Of a DNA stretch of 33,403 nucleotides, positions 15,652-24,150 are shown one piece after another. The stretch is from assembly GCF_003852545.1 (NCBI RefSeq), contig NZ_QAJR01000031.1, positions 21,076 to 54,478 on the forward strand, read 5' to 3'. Origin of the DNA: Acidovorax sp. FJL06 (GTDB lineage: Bacteria > Pseudomonadota > Gammaproteobacteria > Burkholderiales > Burkholderiaceae_C). The notes beneath the pieces were generated by a model. The model had not been told where the DNA came from and ran no database searches. It was given only the letters and a program-made list of their open reading frames with translations. The position numbers and the translations under genes were made by a program. Each line of letters starts with the position of its first letter. The first letter of the stretch is position 1.

Positions 15652-16602
15652 ATGACCCCACCCGCCACCAACCGCGTCCTGGCCCACACCGGCGCGCGCT
15701 ACCCCATCCTCCAGGCGCCCATGGGCTGGATCGCGCGCACGCCGCTGGCCTCGGCGGTATCCCGCGCGGGCGGGCTGGGCATCATCGAGACGTCCTCCGG
15801 CGAGACCGCCAACTGCCAGGCCGAGATCACGAAGATGAGCGCGCTCGGCCTGCCGTTTGGTGTGAACCTGCCCATCCGCTTTTTGAAGGACGACGCCATG
15901 CTGCGCTTTGTGTGCGCATCGGGCGTGAAGTTTGTGACCACCTCGGCGGGCAGCCCGGCCAAGTTCATTGCGCCGCTCAAGGATGCGGGCATCACCGTGT
16001 ACCACGCCGTGCCCACGGTGGATGCCGCGCTCAAGTGCGTGGACGCGGGCATCGACGGCCTGGTGGTCGAAGGCGGCGAAGGCGGCGGCTTCAAGAACCC
16101 CGAAGAGGTCTCCACCCTGGTGCTGCTTCAGGCCATCCGCGCGCAGGTAGATGTACCGCTGGTGGCCGCAGGCGGCATCTGCGACGGGCGCGGCATGGCA
16201 GCGGCCTTTGCGCTGGGGGCCGAGGCGGTGCAAATGGGCACGCGTTTTGTGAGCTGCGCCGAAAGCCCGGTGCATGCCAACTACAAGAACGCCATCGTCG
16301 ATGCGGGCGTGACAGGCACCTGGATGCTCAACACCAAAGCCAGTCCCTGCATCCGTGCGCTCAAATCCCAGCGCACCCGGGCCATCCACGAGGCCGGGCT
16401 CATGCCCGCCGACAGCTTTGCGGGCATCCAGCATGTGTACTTTGACGGCGACATGGAGGCAGCCCCTGCACTGGCGGGGCAAACCGCCGGGCTCATCGAC
16501 TCCGTCAAAACCGCCCAGCAGATCATTGACGACACCGTGGCCGAATTCTTTGCCATCAGCCAGCGCATGGGCACCCTGGCGGCAGCACGCACGTTCGGTT
16601 GA
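15652..16602 (+). CDS. Nitronate monooxygenase-like FMN TIM-barrel protein
   Basis: A 316-residue flavoprotein of the nitronate monooxygenase/2-nitropropane dioxygenase superfamily, which also contains FabK-type enoyl-ACP reductases. FMN-binding elements visible are PILQAPMGWIA (18-28), AGGLGIIETSS (39-49), VPLVAAGGICDGRG (168-181) and GAEAVQMGTRFV (189-200). The strand DGLVVEGGEGGGFKNPEEV (135-153) has Phe147 where classical nitronate monooxygenases have the catalytic His. Oxidation of propionate-3-nitronate is therefore doubtful. AGGAGA at 15638-15643 lies eight bases before the ATG. It is monocistronic and convergent with the quinone-reductase gene. Confidence 0.85.
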   Translation: MTPPATNRVLAHTGARYPILQAPMGWIARTPLASAVSRAGGLGIIETSSGETANCQAEITKMSALGLPFGVNLPIRFLKDDAMLRFVCASGVKFVTTSAGSPAKFIAPLKDAGITVYHAVPTVDAALKCVDAGIDGLVVEGGEGGGFKNPEEVSTLVLLQAIRAQVDVPLVAAGGICDGRGMAAAFALGAEAVQMGTRFVSCAESPVHANYKNAIVDAGVTGTWMLNTKASPCIRALKSQRTRAIHEAGLMPADSFAGIQHVYFDGDMEAAPALAGQTAGLIDSVKTAQQIIDDTVAEFFAISQRMGTLAAARTFG

Positions 16603-16609
16603 CGGCCCT

Positions 16610-16632
16610 GGCGGCCTGCCTGTGCAGGCGCC
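16610..16632. terminator. GC hairpin between convergent genes
   Basis: GCCTGC (16614-16619) pairs with GCAGGC (16624-16629) around a CTGT loop. GGC/GCC extends the stem below a single bulged G. It fills most of the 29-base gap between two convergent stop codons. There is no T-run. Confidence 0.5.
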
Positions 16633-17222
16633 TATGCGGCCTTGGCGCCCAGCGCCCGCATGCGTGCCGTCCACTTCGCCACGCCCGCATCGCCCAGTTG
16701 CTCCACATGGCCCACCAGGGTTTCGTGCACCGGGGCGATGCCCACAAAGCCCAGGATATTGCGCTCCAGCGATTTCACGCTGTGCGCGCGGAAGTACCAG
16801 CGGTACACCAGTGCCGGCATGCCCATGGTGACCACCACGCGCGCGCTGCGGCCGGTGAGGCCCTTGCGGCCGAAGGGGTTGCTGTCTTCGGTGTTGAACG
16901 CAAAGCCGGGCCGCGCCACCTGCTCCAGAAAGCCCTTGAGCAAGGCCGGCATGTCGCCCAGCCACAGCGGAAAAAACAGCACGATGTGCTGTGCCCAGCC
17001 GATGTCGGCCTGCGCGGGCTTGAGCACGGCGGGCAGCAGGCCCAGCTCCCACTCGTGCTGGCTGCGCAGCAGCGCGAAGTCGATGGTGGCGACATCAATC
17101 TGCCGCACCGCGTGCCCCGCGGCGGTAGCGCCCTGCGCATAGGCCTGGGCCAGCGCGTGGCACAGGTGGGGCGCCTGGGCGTCGGGGTGGCCCTGTATCA
17201 GCACGATGCGGCGGGGGCCCAT
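16632..17222 (-). CDS. Flavodoxin-fold NAD(P)H quinone reductase-like protein
   Basis: A 196-residue protein of the NQO1/MdaB/KefF-like flavodoxin-fold family, which reduces quinones or acts as a potassium-efflux accessory subunit. The opening RIVLIQGHPDAQAPHLCHAL (5-24) is the usual first strand and phosphate loop. HIVLFFPLWLGDMPALLKGF, followed by a GFAF segment, is the flavin and dimer-interface region. Two-electron, obligate FMN or FAD chemistry is expected. AGGAGATC at 17230-17237 sits upstream of the ATG at 17222. No kef gene is adjacent, so a partner role cannot be claimed. Confidence 0.87.
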   Translation of the reverse strand: MGPRRIVLIQGHPDAQAPHLCHALAQAYAQGATAAGHAVRQIDVATIDFALLRSQHEWELGLLPAVLKPAQADIGWAQHIVLFFPLWLGDMPALLKGFLEQVARPGFAFNTEDSNPFGRKGLTGRSARVVVTMGMPALVYRWYFRAHSVKSLERNILGFVGIAPVHETLVGHVEQLGDAGVAKWTARMRALGAKAA

Positions 17223-17488
17223 GGTGGCGATCTCCTGAAGCAGATCAATCCACAGACTCTACGCCTCTTGCGGCCATTGAGCACGCCCCCACCAACCCAC
17301 CCCCACTGCAGCCATCCGCTGGCTCGGTGCGCTACACTTTTTGGCCCTCTTGCACACGCCCTGCGCACCACTCTGCGCGGGGGAACTCCCCATGCACCGG
17401 CCTCTCCATTTTTTGCGTGCGGCGCCAGCCCCCTGCGCCGCCAACTGCCCCCCGCTGACCACAGCCTGCGCAGAGAGAGGGCTCGCCC

Positions 17489-18430
17489 ATGTCTGACCCC
17501 GACGCCCAGGCCCAGGCGCTCCCGGTGCACCCTGCGCCATCCTCGGCGGCGCACACGCCCTCGTCCGGCAGCCTGCGCGGCATCGTGGCCATGGTGGCGG
17601 CCGTGGGCTTCTTTTCGCTGATGGATGCGCTGCTCAAGACCCTCACGGCCCACTACCCCGCCATGCAGGTCGCCGCGCTGCGGGGCTGGGCCGCGCTGCC
17701 GCTGGTGGCCCTGTATGCGCTGTGGCGCGGCGAGGTGCCCCGGTTGCTCCAGGTGCGCTGGCCGCTGCACCTGCTGCGGGGCGGGCTCAACGTGGCCATG
17801 CTCTCGCTGTTTGCATTTGCCATCCGCGAGCTGGCACTGGCCGAGGCCTACACGCTGTTCTTCATTGCACCGCTGCTGATCACGGCGCTGTCCACCGTGG
17901 TGCTGCGCGAACGCGTGCGCGCCGCCCACTGGGTGGCGATTGCGCTGGGCATGGTGGGCGTGCTGGTGGCGCTGCGCCCCAACCAGGAGGCGTTCTTCAC
18001 CCTCGGGGCGCTGGCGGTGCTGGCGGCGGCCGGCTGCTACGCGGTCTCGGCCATCACGGGCCGGCTGCTCACGCGCACCGATTCGAGCGCCAGCCTGGTC
18101 TTCTGGACCACCACCCTGCTGGCGCTGGGCGCGGGCACGCTGGCCTGGCCGCAGTGGGTGGGCGTGGCGCAGGCGCACTGGCCGCTGGTGGCCGGGCTGG
18201 CCGTGACCGGGTTTGCGGGCCAGCTCGCCATCACCGAGGCGTTCCGCCATGGGCAGGCGTCGGTGGTGGCCCCGTTTGAATACACAGCCCTGGCCTGGGG
18301 CATGGGCCTGGACTGGGTGCTGTGGCAGACCGTGCCGGGTTACAGCACCCTGCTCGGGGGTGCCATCATCATCGGCAGCGGCCTGTACCTGGTGCGCCAG
18401 GAGCGCACGCAGGCCGTGGTGCCGCCCTGA
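17489..18430 (+). CDS. EamA/DMT-family permease
   Basis: A 313-residue inner-membrane protein of the drug/metabolite transporter superfamily with ten predicted hydrophobic segments in two EamA repeats (about 28-165 and 170-305). After a 25-residue Pro/Ala-rich cytoplasmic N-terminus, the first repeat begins GIVAMVAAVGFFSLMDALLK. It contains ALAEAYTLFFIAPLLITALS, where a second EamA landmark is usual. The second repeat ends QASVVAPFEYTALAWG and a final LLGGAIIIGSGLYLV helix. The substrate is unknown. The start is supported by GAGAGAGG at 17473-17480. The DUF924 gene follows 26 bases after its stop. Confidence 0.9.
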   Translation: MSDPDAQAQALPVHPAPSSAAHTPSSGSLRGIVAMVAAVGFFSLMDALLKTLTAHYPAMQVAALRGWAALPLVALYALWRGEVPRLLQVRWPLHLLRGGLNVAMLSLFAFAIRELALAEAYTLFFIAPLLITALSTVVLRERVRAAHWVAIALGMVGVLVALRPNQEAFFTLGALAVLAAAGCYAVSAITGRLLTRTDSSASLVFWTTTLLALGAGTLAWPQWVGVAQAHWPLVAGLAVTGFAGQLAITEAFRHGQASVVAPFEYTALAWGMGLDWVLWQTVPGYSTLLGGAIIIGSGLYLVRQERTQAVVPP

Positions 18431-18456
18431 CCGACCCTTCCCGCCCCTCCATCCAC

Positions 18457-19002
18457 ATGCCCATGCAAGCCCACGACATCCTGCACTTCTGGTTCGACGA
18501 ACTCACGCCTGCGCAGCACTTTGCGCAAGACGACGCCCTGGACGCCACCATACGCACGCGGTTTGGCGCCACCTGGCAGGCCGCGCAGCAGTGCGAGCTG
18601 TGGGGCTGGCGCGCCACACCGCAGGGGCGCCTGGCCGAGATCCTGGTGCTGGACCAGTTCTCGCGCAACCTGCACCGCGGCTCGCCCCTGGCGTTTGCAC
18701 AGGATGCGCAAGCCCTGGCGCTGGCCCAGGAGCTGGTAGCCGGGGGGCATGACGCGGCGCTGGCCCCCGTGCAGCGCGCCTTTGCCTACATGCCCTACAT
18801 GCACAGCGAGTCGGCCGCCATCCACGCGCAGGCCCTGGTGCTGTTTGACCAGCCGGGGCTTCAGAACAACCTGCAGTTTGAGGTGCGCCACCGTGACATC
18901 GTTGCGCGCTTTGGGCGCTACCCGCACCGCAACGCGGTGCTGGGGCGCGTGTCCACGCCCGAGGAGCTGGCGTTTTTGCAGCAGCCCGGTTCGTCGTTCT
19001 GA
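18457..19002 (+). CDS. DUF924 family protein
   Basis: A 181-residue soluble, helical protein of DUF924, related in fold to tetratricopeptide-like helical bundles. Recognisable family segments are DILHFWFDEL (7-16), EILVLDQFSRNLHRGSPLAF (60-80 region), RAFAYMPYMHSES and a C-terminal GRYPHRNAVLGR. No biochemical function is established. The start at 18457 is chosen by homology; a second ATG at 18463 is only two codons later and equally possible. It is probably co-transcribed with the EamA permease, and a strong hairpin follows its stop. Confidence 0.88.
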   Translation: MPMQAHDILHFWFDELTPAQHFAQDDALDATIRTRFGATWQAAQQCELWGWRATPQGRLAEILVLDQFSRNLHRGSPLAFAQDAQALALAQELVAGGHDAALAPVQRAFAYMPYMHSESAAIHAQALVLFDQPGLQNNLQFEVRHRDIVARFGRYPHRNAVLGRVSTPEELAFLQQPGSSF

Positions 19003-19011
19003 AGTGGACGC

Positions 19012-19031
19012 CCCGGGCGCTACCGCCCGGG
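19012..19031. terminator. Eight-base-pair GC hairpin between convergent genes
   Basis: CCCGGGCG (19012-19019) pairs perfectly with CGCCCGGG (19024-19031) around the CTAC loop. It lies in the 36-base gap between the DUF924 stop and the convergent hydrolase stop. Only a short TGCTTTG follows, so a bidirectional terminator role is probable but not certain. Confidence 0.6.
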
Positions 19032-19038
19032 TGCTTTG

Positions 19039-19974
19039 TCAAAGAGGCCGGGTCAGGTACACGGCCTCGCGGCCGACGATGGGCTCGCGCGTGGGCATGA
19101 GCACGGTGCAGTCGTCACACAATGCACGGATCTCGTGCGGGCCATCGGTGGCGATGAGTTCGCCCTGGGCAAACACCTCGAAGCCCTGCACGGGCCGCGT
19201 GAAGCGGAAATCCGCCGTGCGCACCATGCAGGTTTCCAGCAGCTCGTAGCGGCGCTGTGCCACCGGCGCGGGCCGGTCGGCGGCGGGTGCGATCAGGCCA
19301 AAGTGCGCCAGAAAATCCTGCGCCACCGCCGTGGCCACATCGGCCGCCGATTGCAGGAAATGCTGCCCACACTCCACCACCAGAGCCACACCCGTGCCAT
19401 CGGCCTGGCCGTGGCGTCCATGCTGGATGAGGGGCGTGCCCGAGCCCAGCCCGCTGGGCATCACCAGGTGCACGGGGGGACGCCCCAGCGCCAAGGCCAC
19501 CTCTGCGTTGCGCGGGTAGGCGGGGTAGACCCAGAAGGGCTGCACATCCTGGCTGGTGGAGTGGATGTCCAGAATGTGATCGGCTGCAGCCACCACCGGG
19601 CGCAACACGCGGGCACGTTGCAGCTCAGGGCTGTCGGTGGTGCCCTCCAGCTCGGCGGCCGACCACACGCGGTTGAGGTTGTGCACCAGCTGGCGGCTTT
19701 CAAACGGGCGGCTCGCGTCAAACGACTCGTAGGCAGCTACGTTGGCAAAGCTGATGGTCAAGGTGCCAATCAGGGGGCGCACGCCGGTGTCGAGCAGGTG
19801 CGTGGCGGCCACCATGCCGCAGATCTCGTTGCCATGGGTCAGGGCATTGATAAGCACATGGGGCCCCGGCTTGCCGGACTCGAAGCGGTGCACGTAGTCG
19901 ATGCCCACATTGCCCTGGCGGTAGGCCGAGAGATCGCGGGGGAGGACTTCAAAAACGGGGGGGTTCTGGGACAT
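19039..19974 (-). CDS. AstE/AspA-family zinc hydrolase
   Basis: A 311-residue member of the succinylglutamate desuccinylase/aspartoacylase family of zinc carboxypeptidase-like hydrolases. The zinc ligands are visible as ALTHGNE (His47, Glu50) and ILDIHST (His138). NLNRVW (99-104) holds the substrate-binding Asn-Arg, and VVECGQH carries the likely catalytic Glu. The true substrate may be an N-acylated amino acid, but no arginine- or ectoine-pathway genes are nearby. The ATG at 19974 is chosen by homology; an ATG at 20019 would add 15 residues, and neither has a good Shine-Dalgarno. It is divergent from the 1051-residue mosaic gene, 115 bases apart. Confidence 0.85.
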   Translation of the reverse strand: MSQNPPVFEVLPRDLSAYRQGNVGIDYVHRFESGKPGPHVLINALTHGNEICGMVAATHLLDTGVRPLIGTLTISFANVAAYESFDASRPFESRQLVHNLNRVWSAAELEGTTDSPELQRARVLRPVVAAADHILDIHSTSQDVQPFWVYPAYPRNAEVALALGRPPVHLVMPSGLGSGTPLIQHGRHGQADGTGVALVVECGQHFLQSAADVATAVAQDFLAHFGLIAPAADRPAPVAQRRYELLETCMVRTADFRFTRPVQGFEVFAQGELIATDGPHEIRALCDDCTVLMPTREPIVGREAVYLTRPL

Positions 19975-20089
19975 GGGGGGCAATTGATAAGACAACACAT
20001 CATTGTCTGCGCAAAGCATGAAGCGTGCAGGCTGCGGTGTACGATGCCCGCCGGTTGTGTCCCACTGCCCTCCTCCCCGCTGCTGAACC

Positions 20090-23000
20090 ATGCCCACCGC
20101 CCGACTTTGCCCGCTGGCCGCCGTGGCCTCCCGGCTTCCGCCCGATTGCTGGATCGCCGAACGCCTGGAACAAGACTCCGGTGCGCTGGCTGAAGAAGCC
20201 GTGCTGTGGATCACCGGCGACGTGCATTGGCACGAGCTGCACCTGGACGCGCCTCTGGCCAGCGGCAGCCCGCTGCGCAGTTGGCTGGATGGGCTATCAG
20301 AGCCTCCAAGCGGCAGCCCCCTACCCCGCGCGCCTTTTCTCATCCTCGTGGACGGCCACCTTCAGATCGACGGCGCGCTGACCAGCAGCGACACCGACGG
20401 CACCACCCACCTCATCGTCACCGGCAACGCCCAGGTGCACAACGCCGTGATCGGCGGGCAACTGGTGTGTGTGCAAGGTGCGCTGCGGGTGCAGGACCTG
20501 CTGTGGGGCCACTACAACCATGGCGAGCTGCGCGTGCACGGCGGGCTGCAGGCCCGCGTGGCGCTGTTCACCGACGAATACCACCTGCACATCGAAGGCC
20601 CCGAGCAGGTGGAGTTTCTGCTGGACGAGGTGCGCCCCGCGCCGCACCTGGCGGAGTTCTCCAGCGAGGTGCTGGGCGCCGTTTTTGCCCCCGAATTCCA
20701 CAGCGGCGTGGACGCGGGCGAGGACGGCCTGGCAGCCCTGCTGGACCGCCGCCAGGTGGTGGCCGCCGTGCGGGCTGGCGACAGCGCGGTGCATGGCAGC
20801 GCAGATATACAGGCCGCCTGGCCGCTGGCGCACGACCTGTGCGCCGACAACGCCATCAGTGTGCAAAACATCCTGGCCGTGGTGCACACCCCGGTCATCG
20901 CGCACAAGGAGCACAAGGCCTATGGCTGGTTCGGGCAGACCGACTTTTCGATCTGCCAGCGGCATGTGGACGAAGACGGCGACCAACGCGACGACAACGT
21001 GTTCATCACCGTCTGGAAAACCTGGGACTTCTACCTCTCAGTCGAACAGGTGCCTCCAGCCCATGGCCCGCTGCAGCGGCTGGCCGCCGCCGTACTGCGC
21101 CGCAGCGTGCCCACCACGCCGCAGCTCACCCTGCTGTACCGCCGCTACAACCAGGGTGAGCCCGGCGAATGGCAGGCGCTGGCCGAGGGTACTGACCCCG
21201 AAGCCTGGCAGGCCTGCCAGACCGCCTGGCGCGGCGTGCTCGACTATGTGCGCAAGGCCGTGGGGCAGCACCGCGCGCGCTACCCGCTTTACCAGCGCCT
21301 GGTGGCCACGCTGACGGCCGAACACATTGAGCGCTTCACCAGCCTGCCCGTGTTCACCGACCAATACAACGACTGGTGGGACAGCGACCGCAACGGCTGG
21401 TGGGAGGGCAACATCTGGGTGGGCGCCCGCCAGCCCTGCATGCACGAGGGCGAGCCCTGGGGCCGCGCGCTCAAGCTCAGCTGGCGCAACGGCGATGAGG
21501 CCCCCGGCGACGACGAGGACAACGCCCACAGCGCCTACCAGATCAACGTGGACGAGGCCCGCGAAGGGCCGGCACTGGTCGAGTTCGCCTACGCGCAGCG
21601 CCAGAGCGACAGCCGCGCCCCCCTGCCCCGTGGTGCGGCCGACCACATCACCCGCCTGCTGCGCTTTTATGGCGCGGTCGAAGCCCGCATCCGCACCCAG
21701 GCCGAACAGGATGCCGCCCGCCAGGCCGAGGCCCGGCGCATCAAGGCGGCCGTGCAACTGCTGGCCACCCCGCCCCTGGCGGCCGATGTGCCCGATGTGG
21801 CGGTCTTCCCGCTGGAGCTGATGGAGCTCTCGGCCCGGTGGCAGGCCGACGGCCAGGCCTATGTGGCCACCGTCCGCGCCCACCAGCTGGCGCAAGACAT
21901 GCCCGAACCCACGGCGGGCGATGCCGCAGAGACGGACGACGGGAGTGACGACGAAGCAGAGGAAGAAAGCACCCTGCCCCCCGACCCGCGCCAGGCCGCC
22001 GCCCCCACCGTGCTGCAGCTTGCACGCGTGGTCCACCAGCATGCCGATGTGGACCTGGGCGAGCGCTTTCGCCAGCGTTTTGCGTTTGCTCCCGATGCCT
22101 TTGTGCAGCGCGCGGCCAATGCAGGCTGCTTCATCGGCCCGGTGATCACGCTGGACGACGGCCGCGTGCTGGCCCGCGTGGGCGCTGCTTACGACGACAC
22201 CGCGCACTGGGTGGCCGTGCAGGGCCCGCACCACCAGCCGCTGCCCGCGCTGCGCGGCCTGGGTCGCTCCCCCAATCGGCGCATCTTTGCCCAGAGCGAC
22301 GGCCAGCAGCTCACCACCCACCAGGGCTTTGGCGGCCCGATGATTGCGCGCTTTGCGCTGCCCCGTGGCAACGAAGGCCTGCCACCCCATATGCCCGTGG
22401 CGCCCGGCCCGCTGGGGCAACGCTGCGACGAACTCATTCCCTTCAACAACGGTCAGCGCGTGCTGCTGCGCAACCCCACCGGCATCTACCTGCTGACCCC
22501 CGCGGCCAACGGCGGCAGCAAGGATGGAGACGGTGTGCAACGCCTGCACCCGCAAACCTTTGACGAAGACGGCCCCTACACCTGGCGCAAGAACCAGATG
22601 GACGAAGAGGCAGGCGGCCAGGCCGTCACCGTGCTGGCCCTCGACATGCTGCACATGGCCCTCTCGCCCGACGAACGCCACATCGCCGTGGGCGACCAGG
22701 ACAGCAGCCACATCCTGCTCGATGCCCAGGGCACTCTGGTGGCCGAATACGACCCGCAGTCGTCCTACCCGCACCACACGGCGTTCTCGCACGACGGCAC
22801 GCGCCTGTTCGCCAACTCCTGCCATCTGTACTGGGGCAGCACGCTGTCGGTGCCGCTCTCGCCACTCGCTGCGCAGGGGCCGCAAGACGCGCCACAGCAT
22901 GCGCCCACCGACGCAGAAGACCTGCCCACGCTGGACGACCGCTGCCGTGTCTATGCCTCGGCCACCCAACCCGGCCTGGTGGTCCTGGGCGACGCCGATG

Positions 23001-23245
23001 GGTATTTGCACGCCATTGGCGACGACGGGCAAGCCCTGTGGCGCCACCACATCGGCAGCACCATCAGCGGCATGGACATGGCCCCCGACGGCGGCGTGCT
23101 GTGGGCCGCCAGCTACGGCGGCTACCTGGTGCGGCTGGAGCGCAGCGAGGCGGGCATGGACCCGTACTCCATTGGTACATCACCGTATGTGGAAACCAGC
23201 CGGTGGATTTTCTGGAGTGATGAGGCGGGGCCGCTGCGGTGGTAG
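20090..23245 (+). CDS. Large mosaic protein: beta-helix-like N-terminus and beta-propeller-like C-terminus
   Basis: A 1051-residue protein of unknown function with no signal peptide or membrane segment. About residues 83-170 form short repeated strands rich in Gly and Val (LILVDGHLQIDGALTSS, HLIVTGNAQVHNAVIGGQLV, GELRVHGGLQARVALF). They resemble polymer-forming cytoskeletal/beta-helix modules. A Trp-rich middle follows (about 423-457, NDWWDSDRNGWWEGNIWVG). A very acidic linker lies near 610-628 (DDGSDDEAEEE). About residues 680-1050 carry WD40- or PQQ-like strands such as MALSPDERHIAVGDQDS and GDADGYLHAIGDDGQALWRH, suggesting a beta-propeller. It is probably cytoplasmic. Domain boundaries are estimates by eye. 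It is monocistronic. Confidence 0.8.
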   Translation: MPTARLCPLAAVASRLPPDCWIAERLEQDSGALAEEAVLWITGDVHWHELHLDAPLASGSPLRSWLDGLSEPPSGSPLPRAPFLILVDGHLQIDGALTSSDTDGTTHLIVTGNAQVHNAVIGGQLVCVQGALRVQDLLWGHYNHGELRVHGGLQARVALFTDEYHLHIEGPEQVEFLLDEVRPAPHLAEFSSEVLGAVFAPEFHSGVDAGEDGLAALLDRRQVVAAVRAGDSAVHGSADIQAAWPLAHDLCADNAISVQNILAVVHTPVIAHKEHKAYGWFGQTDFSICQRHVDEDGDQRDDNVFITVWKTWDFYLSVEQVPPAHGPLQRLAAAVLRRSVPTTPQLTLLYRRYNQGEPGEWQALAEGTDPEAWQACQTAWRGVLDYVRKAVGQHRARYPLYQRLVATLTAEHIERFTSLPVFTDQYNDWWDSDRNGWWEGNIWVGARQPCMHEGEPWGRALKLSWRNGDEAPGDDEDNAHSAYQINVDEAREGPALVEFAYAQRQSDSRAPLPRGAADHITRLLRFYGAVEARIRTQAEQDAARQAEARRIKAAVQLLATPPLAADVPDVAVFPLELMELSARWQADGQAYVATVRAHQLAQDMPEPTAGDAAETDDGSDDEAEEESTLPPDPRQAAAPTVLQLARVVHQHADVDLGERFRQRFAFAPDAFVQRAANAGCFIGPVITLDDGRVLARVGAAYDDTAHWVAVQGPHHQPLPALRGLGRSPNRRIFAQSDGQQLTTHQGFGGPMIARFALPRGNEGLPPHMPVAPGPLGQRCDELIPFNNGQRVLLRNPTGIYLLTPAANGGSKDGDGVQRLHPQTFDEDGPYTWRKNQMDEEAGGQAVTVLALDMLHMALSPDERHIAVGDQDSSHILLDAQGTLVAEYDPQSSYPHHTAFSHDGTRLFANSCHLYWGSTLSVPLSPLAAQGPQDAPQHAPTDAEDLPTLDDRCRVYASATQPGLVVLGDADGYLHAIGDDGQALWRHHIGSTISGMDMAPDGGVLWAASYGGYLVRLERSEAGMDPYSIGTSPYVETSRWIFWSDEAGPLRW

Positions 23246-23422
23246 GGGGAACAGGGCTGTGCGTGGCCTGCAACGGGCGTCGGGGTGCTCGCACTTGACG
23301 GGTGTGCTCGCTATCGTCCGTTCGGTGCCGCGCTGCCGGATTCCATAAAATTTCCATACCAAGGTGTTTGCGCAGCACTGCGACTGCCAACCCAGGCTAC
23401 AAGCCACTTCCAGGAGGAATCT

Positions 23423-24106
23423 GTGTCCAGAATATCTCGCATCGGTCATGCTTATCCTGCGGGTTCTGTGGTCTACCTTGCGCGAGGCCTCATGCACCGG
23501 CATCTCCTTTGGCCCGCCCTGCTTCTTGCGTCCGCGCAGGTGGCGCTTGCCCAGGACTGCGTCAAAATCACCTGCGGTCAGGCCGACGGCTGCGAGGCCT
23601 TCCCCTCTCGGCTGAGGGCAGCGCTTCCGCCCGGCTTTGAGATCCGGTCGATCAGAGGCGACACCAAGATTGCCGCCCGCGGCGAGGCGGCGCTGTTGGA
23701 GTGCCGTCCCGCGAGTCGCCTTGCGGCGGTGGTGTCCGCAGACCAGGCGAGCATCTACGGTGCTGTGCATGTGACAGGCAAGCTCCACGCGTCTGGCATC
23801 CTTCGGTTTGAGCCAAACGACGGCGGCGAGTTGGAGTTCCGCCCGGGCAAGGAGACGCTCCAGGCCGGTGGACATTTCTTCAAGACAAACTTCGCACGCA
23901 TCAAACTGGACGAAGCGCAACCGTCCGTGAAGATCGCACCACCCCAGAGCCTTGCCCAAGCCAACTGCTGGCAAGCCAACGCGAAAGTTGAACTGTCTGA
24001 TTTCTCCGTTCTGATCGGAGACACCTCGGCGGCCGGCACCTATGCCCGGCAAGCCCGAATCACCCAGGCCAGCGGCTTCACCCAATGCACCTGGGGCAGC
24101 AAATGA
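23423..24106 (+). CDS. Secreted six-cysteine protein of unknown function
   Basis: I do not recognise this 227-residue protein. The start is GTG at 23423, set by an exceptionally strong AGGAGGAAT (23412-23420). An ATG at 23492 would give a more typical 21-residue signal peptide, MHRHLLWPALLLASAQVALA, and is a real alternative. The mature part, from about QDC, holds six cysteines (in DCVKITC, DGCEAF, LLECRP, NCWQ and QCTW), enough for three disulfides in the periplasm or outside the cell. The middle, SIYGAVHVTGKLHASGILRF, looks like beta-strands. Codon use is less GC-biased than that of its neighbours. The next gene begins 45 bases after its stop and is probably in the same operon. Confidence 0.7.
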   Translation: MSRISRIGHAYPAGSVVYLARGLMHRHLLWPALLLASAQVALAQDCVKITCGQADGCEAFPSRLRAALPPGFEIRSIRGDTKIAARGEAALLECRPASRLAAVVSADQASIYGAVHVTGKLHASGILRFEPNDGGELEFRPGKETLQAGGHFFKTNFARIKLDEAQPSVKIAPPQSLAQANCWQANAKVELSDFSVLIGDTSAAGTYARQARITQASGFTQCTWGSK

Positions 24107-24150
24107 AGCCCAGCCCGTCAGATCCAACACAGGACATCAGAGGAACGCGA

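Noticed and set aside
17223-17488. Possible small RNA or leader before the EamA gene
   Set aside because: The gap is only about 266 bases, GC-rich, and shows no conserved structure beyond chance hairpins; the divergent promoters explain it adequately.
21038-23050. Long antisense frame opposite the mosaic protein
   Set aside because: High-GC coding DNA often leaves an antisense frame open. Its translation is low-complexity and has no ribosome-binding site or family motif, whereas the plus strand has coherent domains.
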